Source of the DNA: Cercozoa sp. M6MM
Taxonomy: Eukaryota > Endomyxa: Ascetosporea
Assembly: GCA_040357565.1 (NCBI GenBank)
Contig: JBDODJ010000005.1
Length of the DNA: 64,000 bases
Strand: one strand, 5' to 3'
This document shows positions 25,340 to 34,324 of this stretch, in pieces; the stretch's first letter is position 1, and each line of letters begins with the position of its first letter. Under the pieces are notes generated by a model that was not told where the DNA came from, searched no databases, and saw only the letters and a list, made by a program, of their open reading frames with translations. The translations under genes and the position numbers were made by a program.

Positions 25340-26080
25340 TTGTTGTGTTGTGTTGTGTTGTGTTGTGTTGTGTTGTGTTGTGTTGTGTTGTTGTGTTGTG
25401 TTGTGTTGTGTTGATGTGTGTTGTGTGCAGGAGGAGCCGCGTCCCATGGCAGGCAAGGTGTTCTCCACAGCGCAGTTCGTAACAGGCAAGTTGCGACTTG
25501 TCCCGGGTGCCACTAAGGTCAAGGAACGGCCTCACTTCACAGGTACTTTTAGTGGTCAACACAAGGTTGTTGAAACATATCATTTGTCTGAGCAGAGATG
25601 TTCGTGGTAACTGAGGCATCGTCGCCGTGCCTGCAGGTCACCATGGAGGACGAGGTGCGCAACTGCGGTGCTCTCGACATGTTCTTTGTTCCGAGAGGAG
25701 TATCCTACTCACTGCGCAATACCTCTGAGGTGCAGCCATTGCTCTCTTTATCACCTAAATCCCCCAACCCCCTCTACTCCTTGTAGACGGAGACAGTGCT
25801 GCTGGACTTTGCGTTGTTCCCGTCCGGCCCGGCGGATCCGCACGAGGTGGTGGATTCCGACGAGTACAGCGATCACAGAGATGACAGTGAACATGACAGT
25901 GACGGTCAACATGACAGTGACGGTCAACATGACAGTGACAGTCAACATGACAGTGACGGTCAACATGACAGTGATCGCAGTGACCACAGTGAAAGACAAC
26001 CCAACGACCACGCTCAGGCTAAAGCGAACTTGAACGACAGTCTCGACGAAAGCGACTTTAGCGATTTAGATATTCTTTGA
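21416..26080 (+). CDS. CENPC: CENP-C/Mif2 inner kinetochore protein
   Basis: Long gene of many short exons; start MSAATAIARTAGEKE, stop at 26078-26080. Two diagnostic modules are present. (1) A CENP-C motif spliced across 24419-24550 reads RRRSTRNRQPPLRYW then LNEKPVYQ, matching the nucleosome-binding consensus RRSxRxxxxPLxYW. (2) A C-terminal cupin spliced across 25440-25830 contains GKLRLVPGATKV, MFVVTEASSPCLQVTM, DMFFVPRGVSYSLRNTSE and TVLLDFALFP; this fold homodimerises Mif2/CENP-C. Between them lies LLSVVDLTNDSDDDD (near 24668-24715), a SUMO-interaction-like motif, then a Lys-rich region. The N-terminal half is acidic and disordered. Asp/Ser/Arg/Lys repeats occur at 23690-23790, and a His-Asp-Ser-Gly tail at 25870-25990 follows the cupin. 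Exon borders at 22500-23300 are approximate. Confidence 0.88.
22322..22432 (+). repeat. C/T-rich TTACCCC-type intronic repeat
   Basis: Runs of TTACCC/TACCCCT words fill an intron of CENP-C. Similar tracts occur at 21973-22020, 22497-22555, 22930-23060, 23525-23625, 30541-30620 and 30715-30770. They resemble telomeric words but sit between a donor and an acceptor inside genes. Confidence 0.85.
23695..23790 (+). repeat. Coding minisatellite in CENP-C
   Basis: Imperfect units built on GTGATCGCAAGA encode Ser-Asp-Arg-Lys / Ser-Asp-His-Ser alternations in the acidic region of CENP-C. Confidence 0.85.
25304..25429 (+). repeat. (GT)n followed by (TGTTG)n in an intron
   Basis: GT tract at 25306-25337, then about 16 TGTTG-type units, ending at a TGTGCAG acceptor just before the CENP-C cupin exon. 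Confidence 0.92.
25880..25985 (+). repeat. Coding tandem repeat after the CENP-C cupin
   Basis: Repeats of an 18-nt unit (CATGACAGTGACGGTCAA) encode His-Asp-Ser-Asp-Gly-Gln hexapeptides beyond the last cupin strand. Confidence 0.9.
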
Positions 26081-26359
26081 TCTGGACGTGGTTGTTTTCC
26101 ATTGCGTCGCGTTGGTTACCGTACATCCGGTCTAAGACCTAGTAGACAACGCGAGTGAAGCTTTCTTATGTAGCGTGGTACGGTAGCGCAGGTTTAACTA
26201 AGCCTGAGATTATGCTTCCGTCCGTAAATCACGGCTAGGCAGCAACGTGACGTAAATTTGGACCCGACCGGTGCTCTCTGAACTCGGAAATTCAGTTGCC
26301 ATCCAATGGAACGGAAATTGAACCGGTTGCAGGGGCCACCATCCTTCGTTTAATAAACT

Positions 26360-27320
26360 TCATGGGCTACGGTGCTTCGGTCGCATTAGGTAGTGCATCA
26401 AGAAGACAAAGAAGACAACGAATGCGGCAAAGGCGACAGTGCCACCTACACTACCTAGAGGTGAAGCACATCAGTTTACGACGGAGTGAAGGCTATTGTA
26501 CCGGCAATGGCACCGGCGGAGAGTCCACACTCTTCTGCTTTCATTGTGCTTGAGGACAATACTTCTGTTTGGGAGCAAGTGTAGATATAAATATTCACGC
26601 ATGTCACAAGGTGCGGGCACAAACCTCCCCGTACCATTCAGGTCGTCCCGACAGTCGAACGTGCTCGGAAGCGCATATTTTAGCCAAACCTGCGACCAAA
26701 AGAACTTAAAAAGCAAGCACCATGCTGTCACGCAAGTCAACAAACAATGATACATTATTCTTTTCTGCAACGACGCAGAAGGTTGAGACACCTGATGGAC
26801 GATCGCCAAATGGGAAGAACTTATGACAGCTCGCGCTGTAAAGTTATCGCACGATCACCTCAAAGATTCTCATTAAGCAAGCAACACATCAGACATCACT
26901 ACCGACAATTTGCGTTTTCAATCGATGGGCCACACTTGTCGACGATGCACTGTGATGTACTATTCTTGTGCTCGGCAAGGTTAGTAACATCTTCCTGCAG
27001 ATACAGCAAGATTATCTCTCGGCAAGGTTAGTAACGTCTTTACCTCGGACAAGTCAAGATCTAGAATTGACGAACGGCATTTGTCCGAGTATTCCGTGAT
27101 GTTGCCCTGCGCTGACATGCATTAAAGAACAAAAACACAACATCATGAAAAATACTACAGCAAAACGTACAGTTATGTCGAAAACAGGCACTAGATCCAT
27201 GCGACGATAGCACACGTGTGCTTGCACTTCTAATAACTCAAAAAAGTCGTGCCACTGTCTAAAACCCCTCTAATACATGAGTGTTTGACCACGACAGATT
27301 GCCTGCTGCATTGATGAAGA
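26360..27320 (-). CDS. Type I membrane glycoprotein, unrecognised; 5' end uncertain
   Basis: Exons chain in phase toward the stop at 26360-26362. The segments are WHDFFELLEVQAHVCYRRM, DLVPVFDIT, GNITEYSDKCRSSILDLD, EDVTNLAEHKNSTSQCIVDK, CGPSIENANCR, SSCHKFFPFGDRPS and VWLKYALPSTFDCRDDLN. Then comes a glycine-rich transmembrane helix, AGAIAGSVGGTVAFAAF followed by VVFFVFLMHYLM, and a short basic tail RPKHRSP. NIT and NST sequons and repeated Cys in the pre-membrane part, with a basic tail after it, indicate an ectodomain outside or in the lumen. No N-terminal signal was found; exons probably continue to about 27480 (RNNASQ, GNLSWS sequons). I do not recognise the family. Confidence 0.6.
26971..27039. 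repeat. Tandem duplication spanning an exon-intron boundary
   Basis: The 18-nt word CTCGGCAAGGTTAGTAAC occurs at 26971-26988 (exon) and 27018-27035 (intron), with 22 of 23 bases matching when extended, at a 47 bp period. Confidence 0.9.
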
Positions 27321-27393
27321 GACTGCTTGAGAAACGCTGAGGTTGACTCGCATTATTCCTTACATTCTCCGCACAGTCCGAGCTATGCCACAC

Positions 27394-28799
27394 ATGGAGC
27401 GAGAGGGCAACACAGCGCGTGGGCGAAGTCGCAGGAAAGCTCAAACCGATATTTTGCCTTGTATGCAAAACTCTCGCCGGGCCAGGCAACTCACGAGAAA
27501 TCTGTCTCAGTCGACGTTAGTGGGTTTGCGCTGGCGTTTCTTGCCCCCTGACAGACCTTCTGTTCCTCTTCGGAGCGTTCGACGCGACTTGGTAGCTGAA
27601 ACCACGAGTGCCACAGCCGAAGCAAGAACAGAACAAGAGAACCACAAACTTGAAGCGACCCTGAGTCGGTCGGATTCCACGGAGAATCCAACAACTTCAG
27701 ACGACGTGGCTAGAGAGTGCGGATTAAAGGAGATCGGAAAAGACGAGCTTGAAACACTTATCGCTGAGTGTCGGGATGCAGCGTTGCACACTGTGCTCGA
27801 GCAATGTGGTCCTGAGAAAGAACATGCTTTGCGGCAAGCAGCAGCACATATGTGGTGGAAGCGCAGTAGATCTCGATCGACTCTGAGTGATACGTCATCT
27901 GTGACGGGAAGCATCTCAGGCTGTGCCTCAGACGAGGAACTTGATGACATTGTTGAACGAGTGGACAGATCTCGCTCGCCTTCACCCGTTGTCATGTGGC
28001 GGCGGCGCTTTCAAGTGTACCGTTGTATCAGTGTTAGTTAATATCAGCTAAATGTTCTTCACGCGTTGTCGGCATAGATTGTGGTTTTGGGATTTTTTTG
28101 CGCAGAGAAATCGCAAAAGATGTCCCCATTGAACTCCTTACACAGGATGAGAAAATGTAAGTTTACACTCGCTGTCAGAATTGCGCTTCATCAAATGCCA
28201 ATTGTTTGTTGTGACGACAGAGAGTTAGATCAACACCTCTCTCAAGCGAATCATGCAGCAGAAATAGACGAAAAGTCAAACTATGGACCCCAACAGATAC
28301 GAAAGAAGAAGCCCGTGTATGGTGCTGAGTGGCAGGCACCTCCAAATACATGGCAACGAACCTATGACATCGCCGTGCAGAAACAAGAGTCGGATGGGTG
28401 CTGCGCGTTTTAAGTCACTCCATCCTCCTCTGTTTCTTGTGAAAAGTCCAACATACCTTCGTTCCATAACAGCAGCGAAGGAAAGGCCCCAATCTGCCGA
28501 CTCACAGCGAAAGAAGACAGCGATGAGTTGCGATCAAAACTGCAGCGCAGCTTTATCGCTCATGCCATGGTATTCCTCCTTCATACGCGCACGTGGATCC
28601 GGAGCGTAAATTCGCAAATTTTAATGTCGACGTTCTTTTTCAGCGAGCGTACGTAGCGAAAACGCATTCCAGCGTTCCACAGTGTCTCGAAGACGTTCCT
28701 GTCGTGCCAAGTGACGCTGGTTTGCAGGCAGTTTTGAAAGGAACCCCGAGTACTTTTTGTCTCAACTCTGCTGTACATGCGGCTATAAGTTAAGCACAT
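27394..28799 (+). CDS. Unrecognised protein with Arg/Ser-rich region
   Basis: ATG 27394 opens a long exon with KLEATLSRSDSTENPTTSDD, GLKEIGKDELETLIAECRDA, WWKRSRSRSTLSDTSS and DEELDDIVERVDRSRSPSP. Later exons are REIAKDVPIELLTQDEKM, ELDQHLSQANHAAEIDEK, KKPVYGAEWQAPPNTWQ and, after an intron at 28400-28478, EGKAPICRLTAKEDSDELRS and KLQRSFIAHAM. After the intron at 28570-28653 come RAYVAKTHSSVPQCLEDVPV and a final LNSAVHAAIS. All joins hold phase except the first, near 28010-28108, which I could not place. The 5' end may overlap the antisense neighbour. No family recognised. Confidence 0.5.
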
Positions 28800-29146
28800 T
28801 AAACTTATCGTTTCATAGTGGCGGACTCTGTTAAGCGAACTGGTGGGAACGTTTTAAGAGTGCAGTTGGAAACGTCCTGAGTCCACTAGGTCGAACGACT
28901 ACTCTAAGTTATGAATGGCGCGTTACTCCAGTTGCCAGTTGCCCACACCAGGCAGGCTGCGCCATGTAGTTATCGCACACGTACGCTTACGATAGTAAAT
29001 TTACTCACGTCAGTTTTGCGTTGGTCAATCAAATCGAACGGAATTTTAATTGATTATAAATAACGATGGAATTCCGCCGCGCCGCGTCCCGTCCGTCAGC
29101 TTGGGAAACTGAACTGAAGGAAGCAACGCAACGAGCGAAAACCCAG
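28800..29146. other. Convergent spacer
   Basis: 347 bp, AT-richer than flanking exons, between the stop of the preceding gene and that of Yos1. No gene or repeat seen. Confidence 0.5.
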
Positions 29147-29505
29147 CTATCCAACGAGCAGCTCTAAGACGATGATTATGACGTTGACAAACATGAGCAG
29201 TGCTACACGAATCAGCATGTGTACCCAGGCACAAGTAACAACAGTGAAGCAGGTATAAAGGAAGGTTACGCCTGGCAACAGTTCGAGCGGCAAAGAGAAC
29301 GCCCACGAAACGGGCCTTGGCACTGTGGTCGTTCTGGTCCACTTGGTCCATGCCGTCTGAATACAGTCAGCGGAGTCAAATCAAACAGCAGGAAACATGA
29401 CCAGCAAAACATACATTTCTTGAGGAAGCGCTTCTCGTGCAGAATGGCGAGAGCATTGGCCAACAACACAAGCACCTTGATCAGCCCAAAAATGCTAAAG
29501 CCCAT
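29147..29505 (-). CDS. IER3IP1: Yos1/IER3IP1 family ER-Golgi membrane protein
   Basis: Three exons, 29505-29415, 29356-29270 and 29202-29147, give 77 residues. The N-terminal helix is MGFSIFGLIKVLVLLANALA followed by ILHEKRFLKK; the human protein has the same NAIAVLHEERFLK signature. The middle segment VGVLFAARTVARP leads into a C-terminal helix LLMFVNVIIIVLELLVG. Length and two-helix layout match the family (about 80 residues). Yos1 is a subunit of the Yip1-Yif1 complex needed for ER-to-Golgi vesicle traffic. The reading frame holds only when both introns (58 and 67 nt) are removed, which supports the model. Confidence 0.9.
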
Positions 29506-29667
29506 GATTGACGAGGGTAATTGCGTGTGCCTGCAAGTGTTAACTGCAATTACGTTACGATGAAGTAGACGAGACCTCCTGGGATTTCCGCGGTGCCACT
29601 TGACGATAAATTTTTTGATCAACTTTTGATTAAAGATGCTTCTTTGTTGAGATAGTTCCCGGTTCTC

Positions 29668-30364
29668 TCAATAAGGCCCTGCAGGCAAACTATCTGGGTT
29701 TACAAGGGGAGTGTGCGCGCTACGTCGAGATTGGGGTGGTGCAGTCGGCGAGATTGCTTGGAGTGGCTGCAAGTGCATCATGCGCGAAAAAGCCTCGCCG
29801 CACACGCTTGACAGGATCACGGCTCTGCATTCACGTACATCCAACAAACGTCACTGAACTTCAATGAATTCAAACGTACGAGAGCGAATAAGTCATAAAA
29901 AAGCGAATCCGCAGAATGCGACGCGTCTTGATACATCGCAGCGCACTGTTTGTAGCGTCGAAGAGCTGGCATGCCAAAAAGCACTCCCGTGCAAGCTTTG
30001 TTCTGGTTAAACTAGCAGTACATGAAAGGCCTGGAACATGGCAAAGTGTGTCAGCATGAAGGCGTTGCACGCAGTAAACAGCAGCAAGACAAGGTCCGAC
30101 GTCACCATTCCTGCGTGCAGCATGGTCGGGAATGTTAAGTGTATTAAGGAAGGTACCAGTAGGGTAGGGAACTAGCTGGCCAGCCTTGCGAATTGTAGCA
30201 CTATGCTCTGTCCAAGGACTCTTATTTAGGTGCAGCGACACCTAAGTATTATACATGAGGAGTGCACGTTTCAAAAGTCAATGTTCAACTAAAATTCAAA
30301 ATCGAGGTAGCAAAAGTACTCCCATAAGCACGATGAGAAAGAAGGCAACGCACAGTCCCGTCAT
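29668..30364 (-). CDS. Small multi-pass membrane protein, unrecognised
   Basis: Exons join in phase from ATG 30364. The first segment is MTGLCVAFFLIVLMG, then VSLHLNKSPWTEHSATIRK and AGQLVPYPTG, then a strong helix MVTSDLVLLLFTACNAF with MLTHFAM, then LFDATNSALRCIKTRRILR, and a basic/proline-rich tail ending LPAGPY at the stop 29668-29670. The VPYPTG-SDLVLLLF stretch faintly recalls the LLPYPT motif of ciliary TMEM17/TMEM216 proteins, but this is one motif only. The start may lie further upstream, beyond the GT tract and gap. Confidence 0.5.
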
Positions 30365-30403
30365 GAAGGTTGTTGGGGAAGCTCTTTGTCTAACAGCATT
30401 AGA

Positions 30404-30404
30404 C

Positions 30405-30440
<36 letters not shown>

Positions 30441-30550
30441 NNNNNNNNNNNNNNNNNNNNNNNNNNNNNNNNNNNNNNNNNNNNNNNNNNNNNNNNNNNN
30501 NNNNNNNNNNNNNNNNNNNNNNNNNNNNNNNNNNNNNNNNCCCCCCCCCC
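30404..30550. repeat. (GT)n, 100-N assembly gap and C run
   Basis: GT tract 30404-30440, N 30441-30540, then a C run. The promoters and first exons of the flanking divergent genes may be partly missing here. Confidence 0.95.
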
Positions 30551-30626
30551 TTATCCCCTTCACCCCTTCTTACCTCCTTTTTTACCCGCGTTCTTACCCC
30601 CCTCTTACCCTCCTCCGTGCGTACAG

Positions 30627-31967
30627 TCAAGCACACGTCGCTACACCCGTCCCGTGTGCTGCTGATTCGAAATGCCTCCATGCACGAGCAGGTCGATGTC
30701 ATGGTAGGCTTTGCCCCAACAGCCCCCTTTACCCTCTTACCCCCTTAATTCTCCACTTAACCCCCCCTGGTCCACTAACGGTGTGCACAGTCCTTCGTGC
30801 AAGCGGACTTTGTGATCGTGTCGGAGCGCTACTTGCGTAGCGTGAGCTACGTGCACCTCTGCGGTGGCAGTCCGTACCCTCCCTCTCCTCTATCTATCTC
30901 GACATATGCATATGTATATATATATGTGTGTGTGTGCAGTACTGCCCCAGTGGGTCACTCGGCTCAGGCCAAGATTGATCACATGCGTCCGCCTTTTGGA
31001 ATCTTCCACTGTACGCATGTTTTTGCTTTTGCGACCCGAGGATACCAGTTAATCCTCTCCCCATTTTACCCCCTTCCACCCCTCCCCTCCACCCCCAGTT
31101 ATGCTAACTTTGCTGAACCACACCACAGACCGTCGCATCGTGTTCGACGAGTCGCACGAGTACCTCTCGCGTGTCGCTCGGCGTGTCGACACTTGGAGGT
31201 GCGTTCTTTGCCACCCTTGTGACCCCTTTTTACCTCCCCTGTTACCCCTCCCCAGTGCGGACCACCGCTGGCTCATGTCGGCGACGCCGTTCGCTTCGCC
31301 CAACGGCGACTGGCGCTTCATTCGTATGTTGAAGCGTGGAGGGGTAGAAGGGGGTAAGGCGGGTAAGGGGGCTTGTGTGCAGTGCGCACACTGGACATCC
31401 GCATCAACGGCAAGCCGCTGGGTCGCGTGCACCACCACAGGGACTGTCCACGTGGAGTCAACTTCACTCACGATGACCTGGTAGACACAATTGCTGTTCT
31501 GTTCAGCTTCTCTCTCATATGTGGGTGTGTATGTGTATATGTACAGTCAACATACAACATGAACGGTTCCGATGGAGGTGCCTGGTGGCGCAACGTGCTC
31601 GATCACTTGGTCGGTTTCCTCTGTTGTTCGAGAAGGGATTATGGGTCAAGGGTGTGTTGTTTCAGATCATGCGACGCCACCTGTTCTACCGCAACACGTT
31701 CGACAGCGTCACTGGCGAGGACAACCGTCCCTCGGTAAAGCAGCACGTGCTGCTGGTGTCGCTGCTGGACGAGGAGAAACTCCTGCTCGAGTGAGTCGTT
31801 TTTGTTCTTACTGACTGTGTCACTTTGTGAACGTGCCTGTGTGTATGTGTGTGTGTGTGTGTGTGTAGTGCGTGTTTCAACAACGAATTGCGTCTGCGCG
31901 TGTGTACTCATCCGGCCGATGTTGTGGCCAACGTGGCTGCTGTGGTAGCCTCTTTTTGTCGACACTC

Positions 31968-32054
<87 letters not shown>

Positions 32055-34116
32055 ATCACTCAAGTCAATGAGTGATCCTCGGCCAGGACGACGAGGAGGT
32101 TGTGATCCCGGTCGGACAAGAGGACCTCGCCTCGGTGGCGATGCGCTTCGTGCCGCGTGCGCGTGCCACGCTCCGCAACGCCTTTATGTCGTAATCATAT
32201 TATATATAATGTATATATATGTATAATTTGTATGTGTGTACAATACGCGCACCCCTCTGTCTCTTCACTGGGATGTTTCTTTGTGCATGTGGCCAGTCAA
32301 GAGGAAATTCTGCGTATTGAACGCGCGATCAATCGACTGAGCATGTACTGTAGATTCTATCCCCCCCCCCCCCGTTTCCCACCTCACCTGGAGTCTCCAC
32401 ACGGTGCACACGAAACAGGGAGGCACCGCGCATGGATCGCGAGCTTCGTTCGGGTAGACTGATTTAAAAATCGAGGTTTCCACTTGTGCATGTTTGTGTC
32501 CCATTTTGTGTGTGCAGTGAAACAGCTGCTGGGCTCTTCTTCGGAGGCCTCGCGTCGTGCACTGCTGACTGACATGTGTACTTTGAGCCATTGAGGCCAC
32601 TTTACCCCTTGTCCCTTGTCCCTTGTCCCTTGTCCCTTGTCCCTTGTCCCTTATCCCTTGTCCCTGATCTCGCCTTGAGGCAGCCGAGTCAGGCGAGGCA
32701 GGCATCATGCGAGCGCTGCGACTGCGCGTTGGATCCAAGTACTGACTGACCCTGTTTGACCCCCCCCCGATGGACCCTCTGGAGACAGTTTGATCTTGAC
32801 AGGTTCGCCACGGTGGCACGTGCTGTCACTCAACTGCTCTACCCGTACATTAACCCTACCCTACCCTACCAAGGTCGACTTGTATTGCGTGTCTCCCTTG
32901 CTTAGTCCTGATGTCGAAGAAGGAAAGCCGCAAGGCACTGACTCTGCTGATGCTGTCGGTATGTGTCCTTGGGAATGGGGGTAAGATGGGGGGGTAAGAT
33001 GGAGGGTAAGGTTTGTGATACTGCATCCTGCTGGCACAGTGGAGGCAGAGTCGTTGGATGACGATGAACGCACTCCCAAGTACACGCGCAAACCAAAGCA
33101 TGCGCGTGGGTACCGACTCCTCCCCTTCAAACCAATATATCCATGTTGCATACACACACCCACTGTCTTCCCTTCTCTACCTTTCCCTACCCCTGCCCCT
33201 TTGCAGTGAGATCAAGATGACCAAGACGCTGCCGGTGCCGGAAAAACCGGCGCGTATCATTGTGTAAATCAAGCTCTGGGTCCACTGGTTTTTGAGGTGT
33301 CTCTGTGGCATGCCTATTGATGCAGTTTTTCGCGCTCGGATGACTCGCTACGTCGCTACAAGGAGGTATTTGTCAGAGCATGTGTTGGGGTGTGTACTAT
33401 GTCTCGTGTGTGTGTTTGGGGCAGGTGTTCGCTCAGTGCGGCATCCAATCTCTACAGATCGGACCCAACCCAGGTACGGTGGCAGGCAGGCAACTTGCTT
33501 TGTGGTGTCTCGAAGAGGAGCTTTTGTCACTTTGCACAGCTGCCTGGGTCGACCGAGTCGTGGCCTTCCGCAAGGACGTGCTGCTCGACCCGAGTGGTCA
33601 GGAGGTACCCCTTTCCTTGTTTTGCCTCTGCCTGTGTTGGTGTGCATGCGTGTGTACTATCGTCTGTATAGTACCCTCGCGTGTTGCTCATGAACTTCCG
33701 CAACTGGGCCGGTGGTTGGTAGGTTTCGCCTTTGGGGGTCGCATGTTGCCTGTGTGGCAGTCAGTGAGAGCATTTTGTGAATGCCTTTTATGCGCAGTGA
33801 CTTTGGTATGACGACGCACATGCTGCTGATCGATGCCGTCGACGGCAGTGCCGAGCAGATCCTCGCCAAGGAGGCGCAGGCTGTACGCTCTCCTTTGTGA
33901 CTCAGCAAGCTGTGGTGTGTATTTTAACGCAGATTGGTCGCGCCCGCCGACAGCGACGCGACAAGAGCGACGACGTCACATGTCTCCGCTTCGTATGCGA
34001 GAACACTATCGAGCAGGAGCTGTTTGGTACCGCTCTTTGCACATAATTGATGTGTATTGTGTATTTTGTGCGTGCCTTGTGCAGAACTGGCGCACGGTGG
34101 CAAGACCACCGACTGA
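30627..34116 (+). CDS. SNF2-family helicase/ATPase, 5' end missing or uncertain
   Basis: Exons show SF2/SNF2 motifs in order. HPSRVLLIRNASMHEQVDV and DFVIVSERYLRSVSYVHLC correspond to the region after motif I. Motif II is RRIVFDESHEYLSRVARR near 31130-31190, and motif III is HRWLMSATPFASPNGDW near 31262-31315. Later come LFQIMRRHLFYRNTFDSVTG, and the C-terminal lobe THMLLIDAVDGSAEQILAKE with motif VI EAQAIGRARRQRRDKSDD and VTCLRFVCENTIEQELF near 33805-34080. The stop is TGA 34114-34116. Motif I (Walker A) is not visible and presumably lies before the gap. The motif II box is DESH rather than DEAH/DEGH. Long insertions between motifs make it divergent from the usual chromatin remodellers; I cannot assign a subfamily. 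Confidence 0.72.
31974..32051 (+). repeat. (GT)n microsatellite in a helicase intron
   Basis: GT tract directly followed by GAGGATCACT...AGTGATCCTC, a 10-bp perfect inverted repeat (32052-32061 and 32070-32079). Confidence 0.9.
32594..32668 (+). repeat. (TCCCTTG)n heptamer minisatellite
   Basis: About nine head-to-tail TCCCTTG units, one with TCCCTTA, inside an intron of the helicase gene. Confidence 0.92.
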
Positions 34117-34324
34117 AGCCACGGCGAACTGGACGTTGTACATACAGACTCGACTGACAATGTCTGAAGTGCCGCTGGGATCCCATGTAAAGACTGACGT
34201 GAACTACGCTAACGTAAGAAACGCGACGCGAGAAACTAGATTCGACCCGTCAAGTACAAACGAAACGAAATCCGCTAACGCTGAACGGAACAGAAACCGA
34301 AAAATGCGATTCTAGCTCGGCGAA

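Noticed and set aside
25880-25985. CRISPR-like direct repeats
   Set aside because: Units are contiguous, in frame and coding, without spacers; a protein minisatellite in CENP-C.
28384-28413. C-terminal CCAF as a prenylation (CAAX) signal
   Set aside because: The frame ends inside a GTGCTG donor intron; splicing to 28479 continues the protein in phase, so CCAF is intronic.
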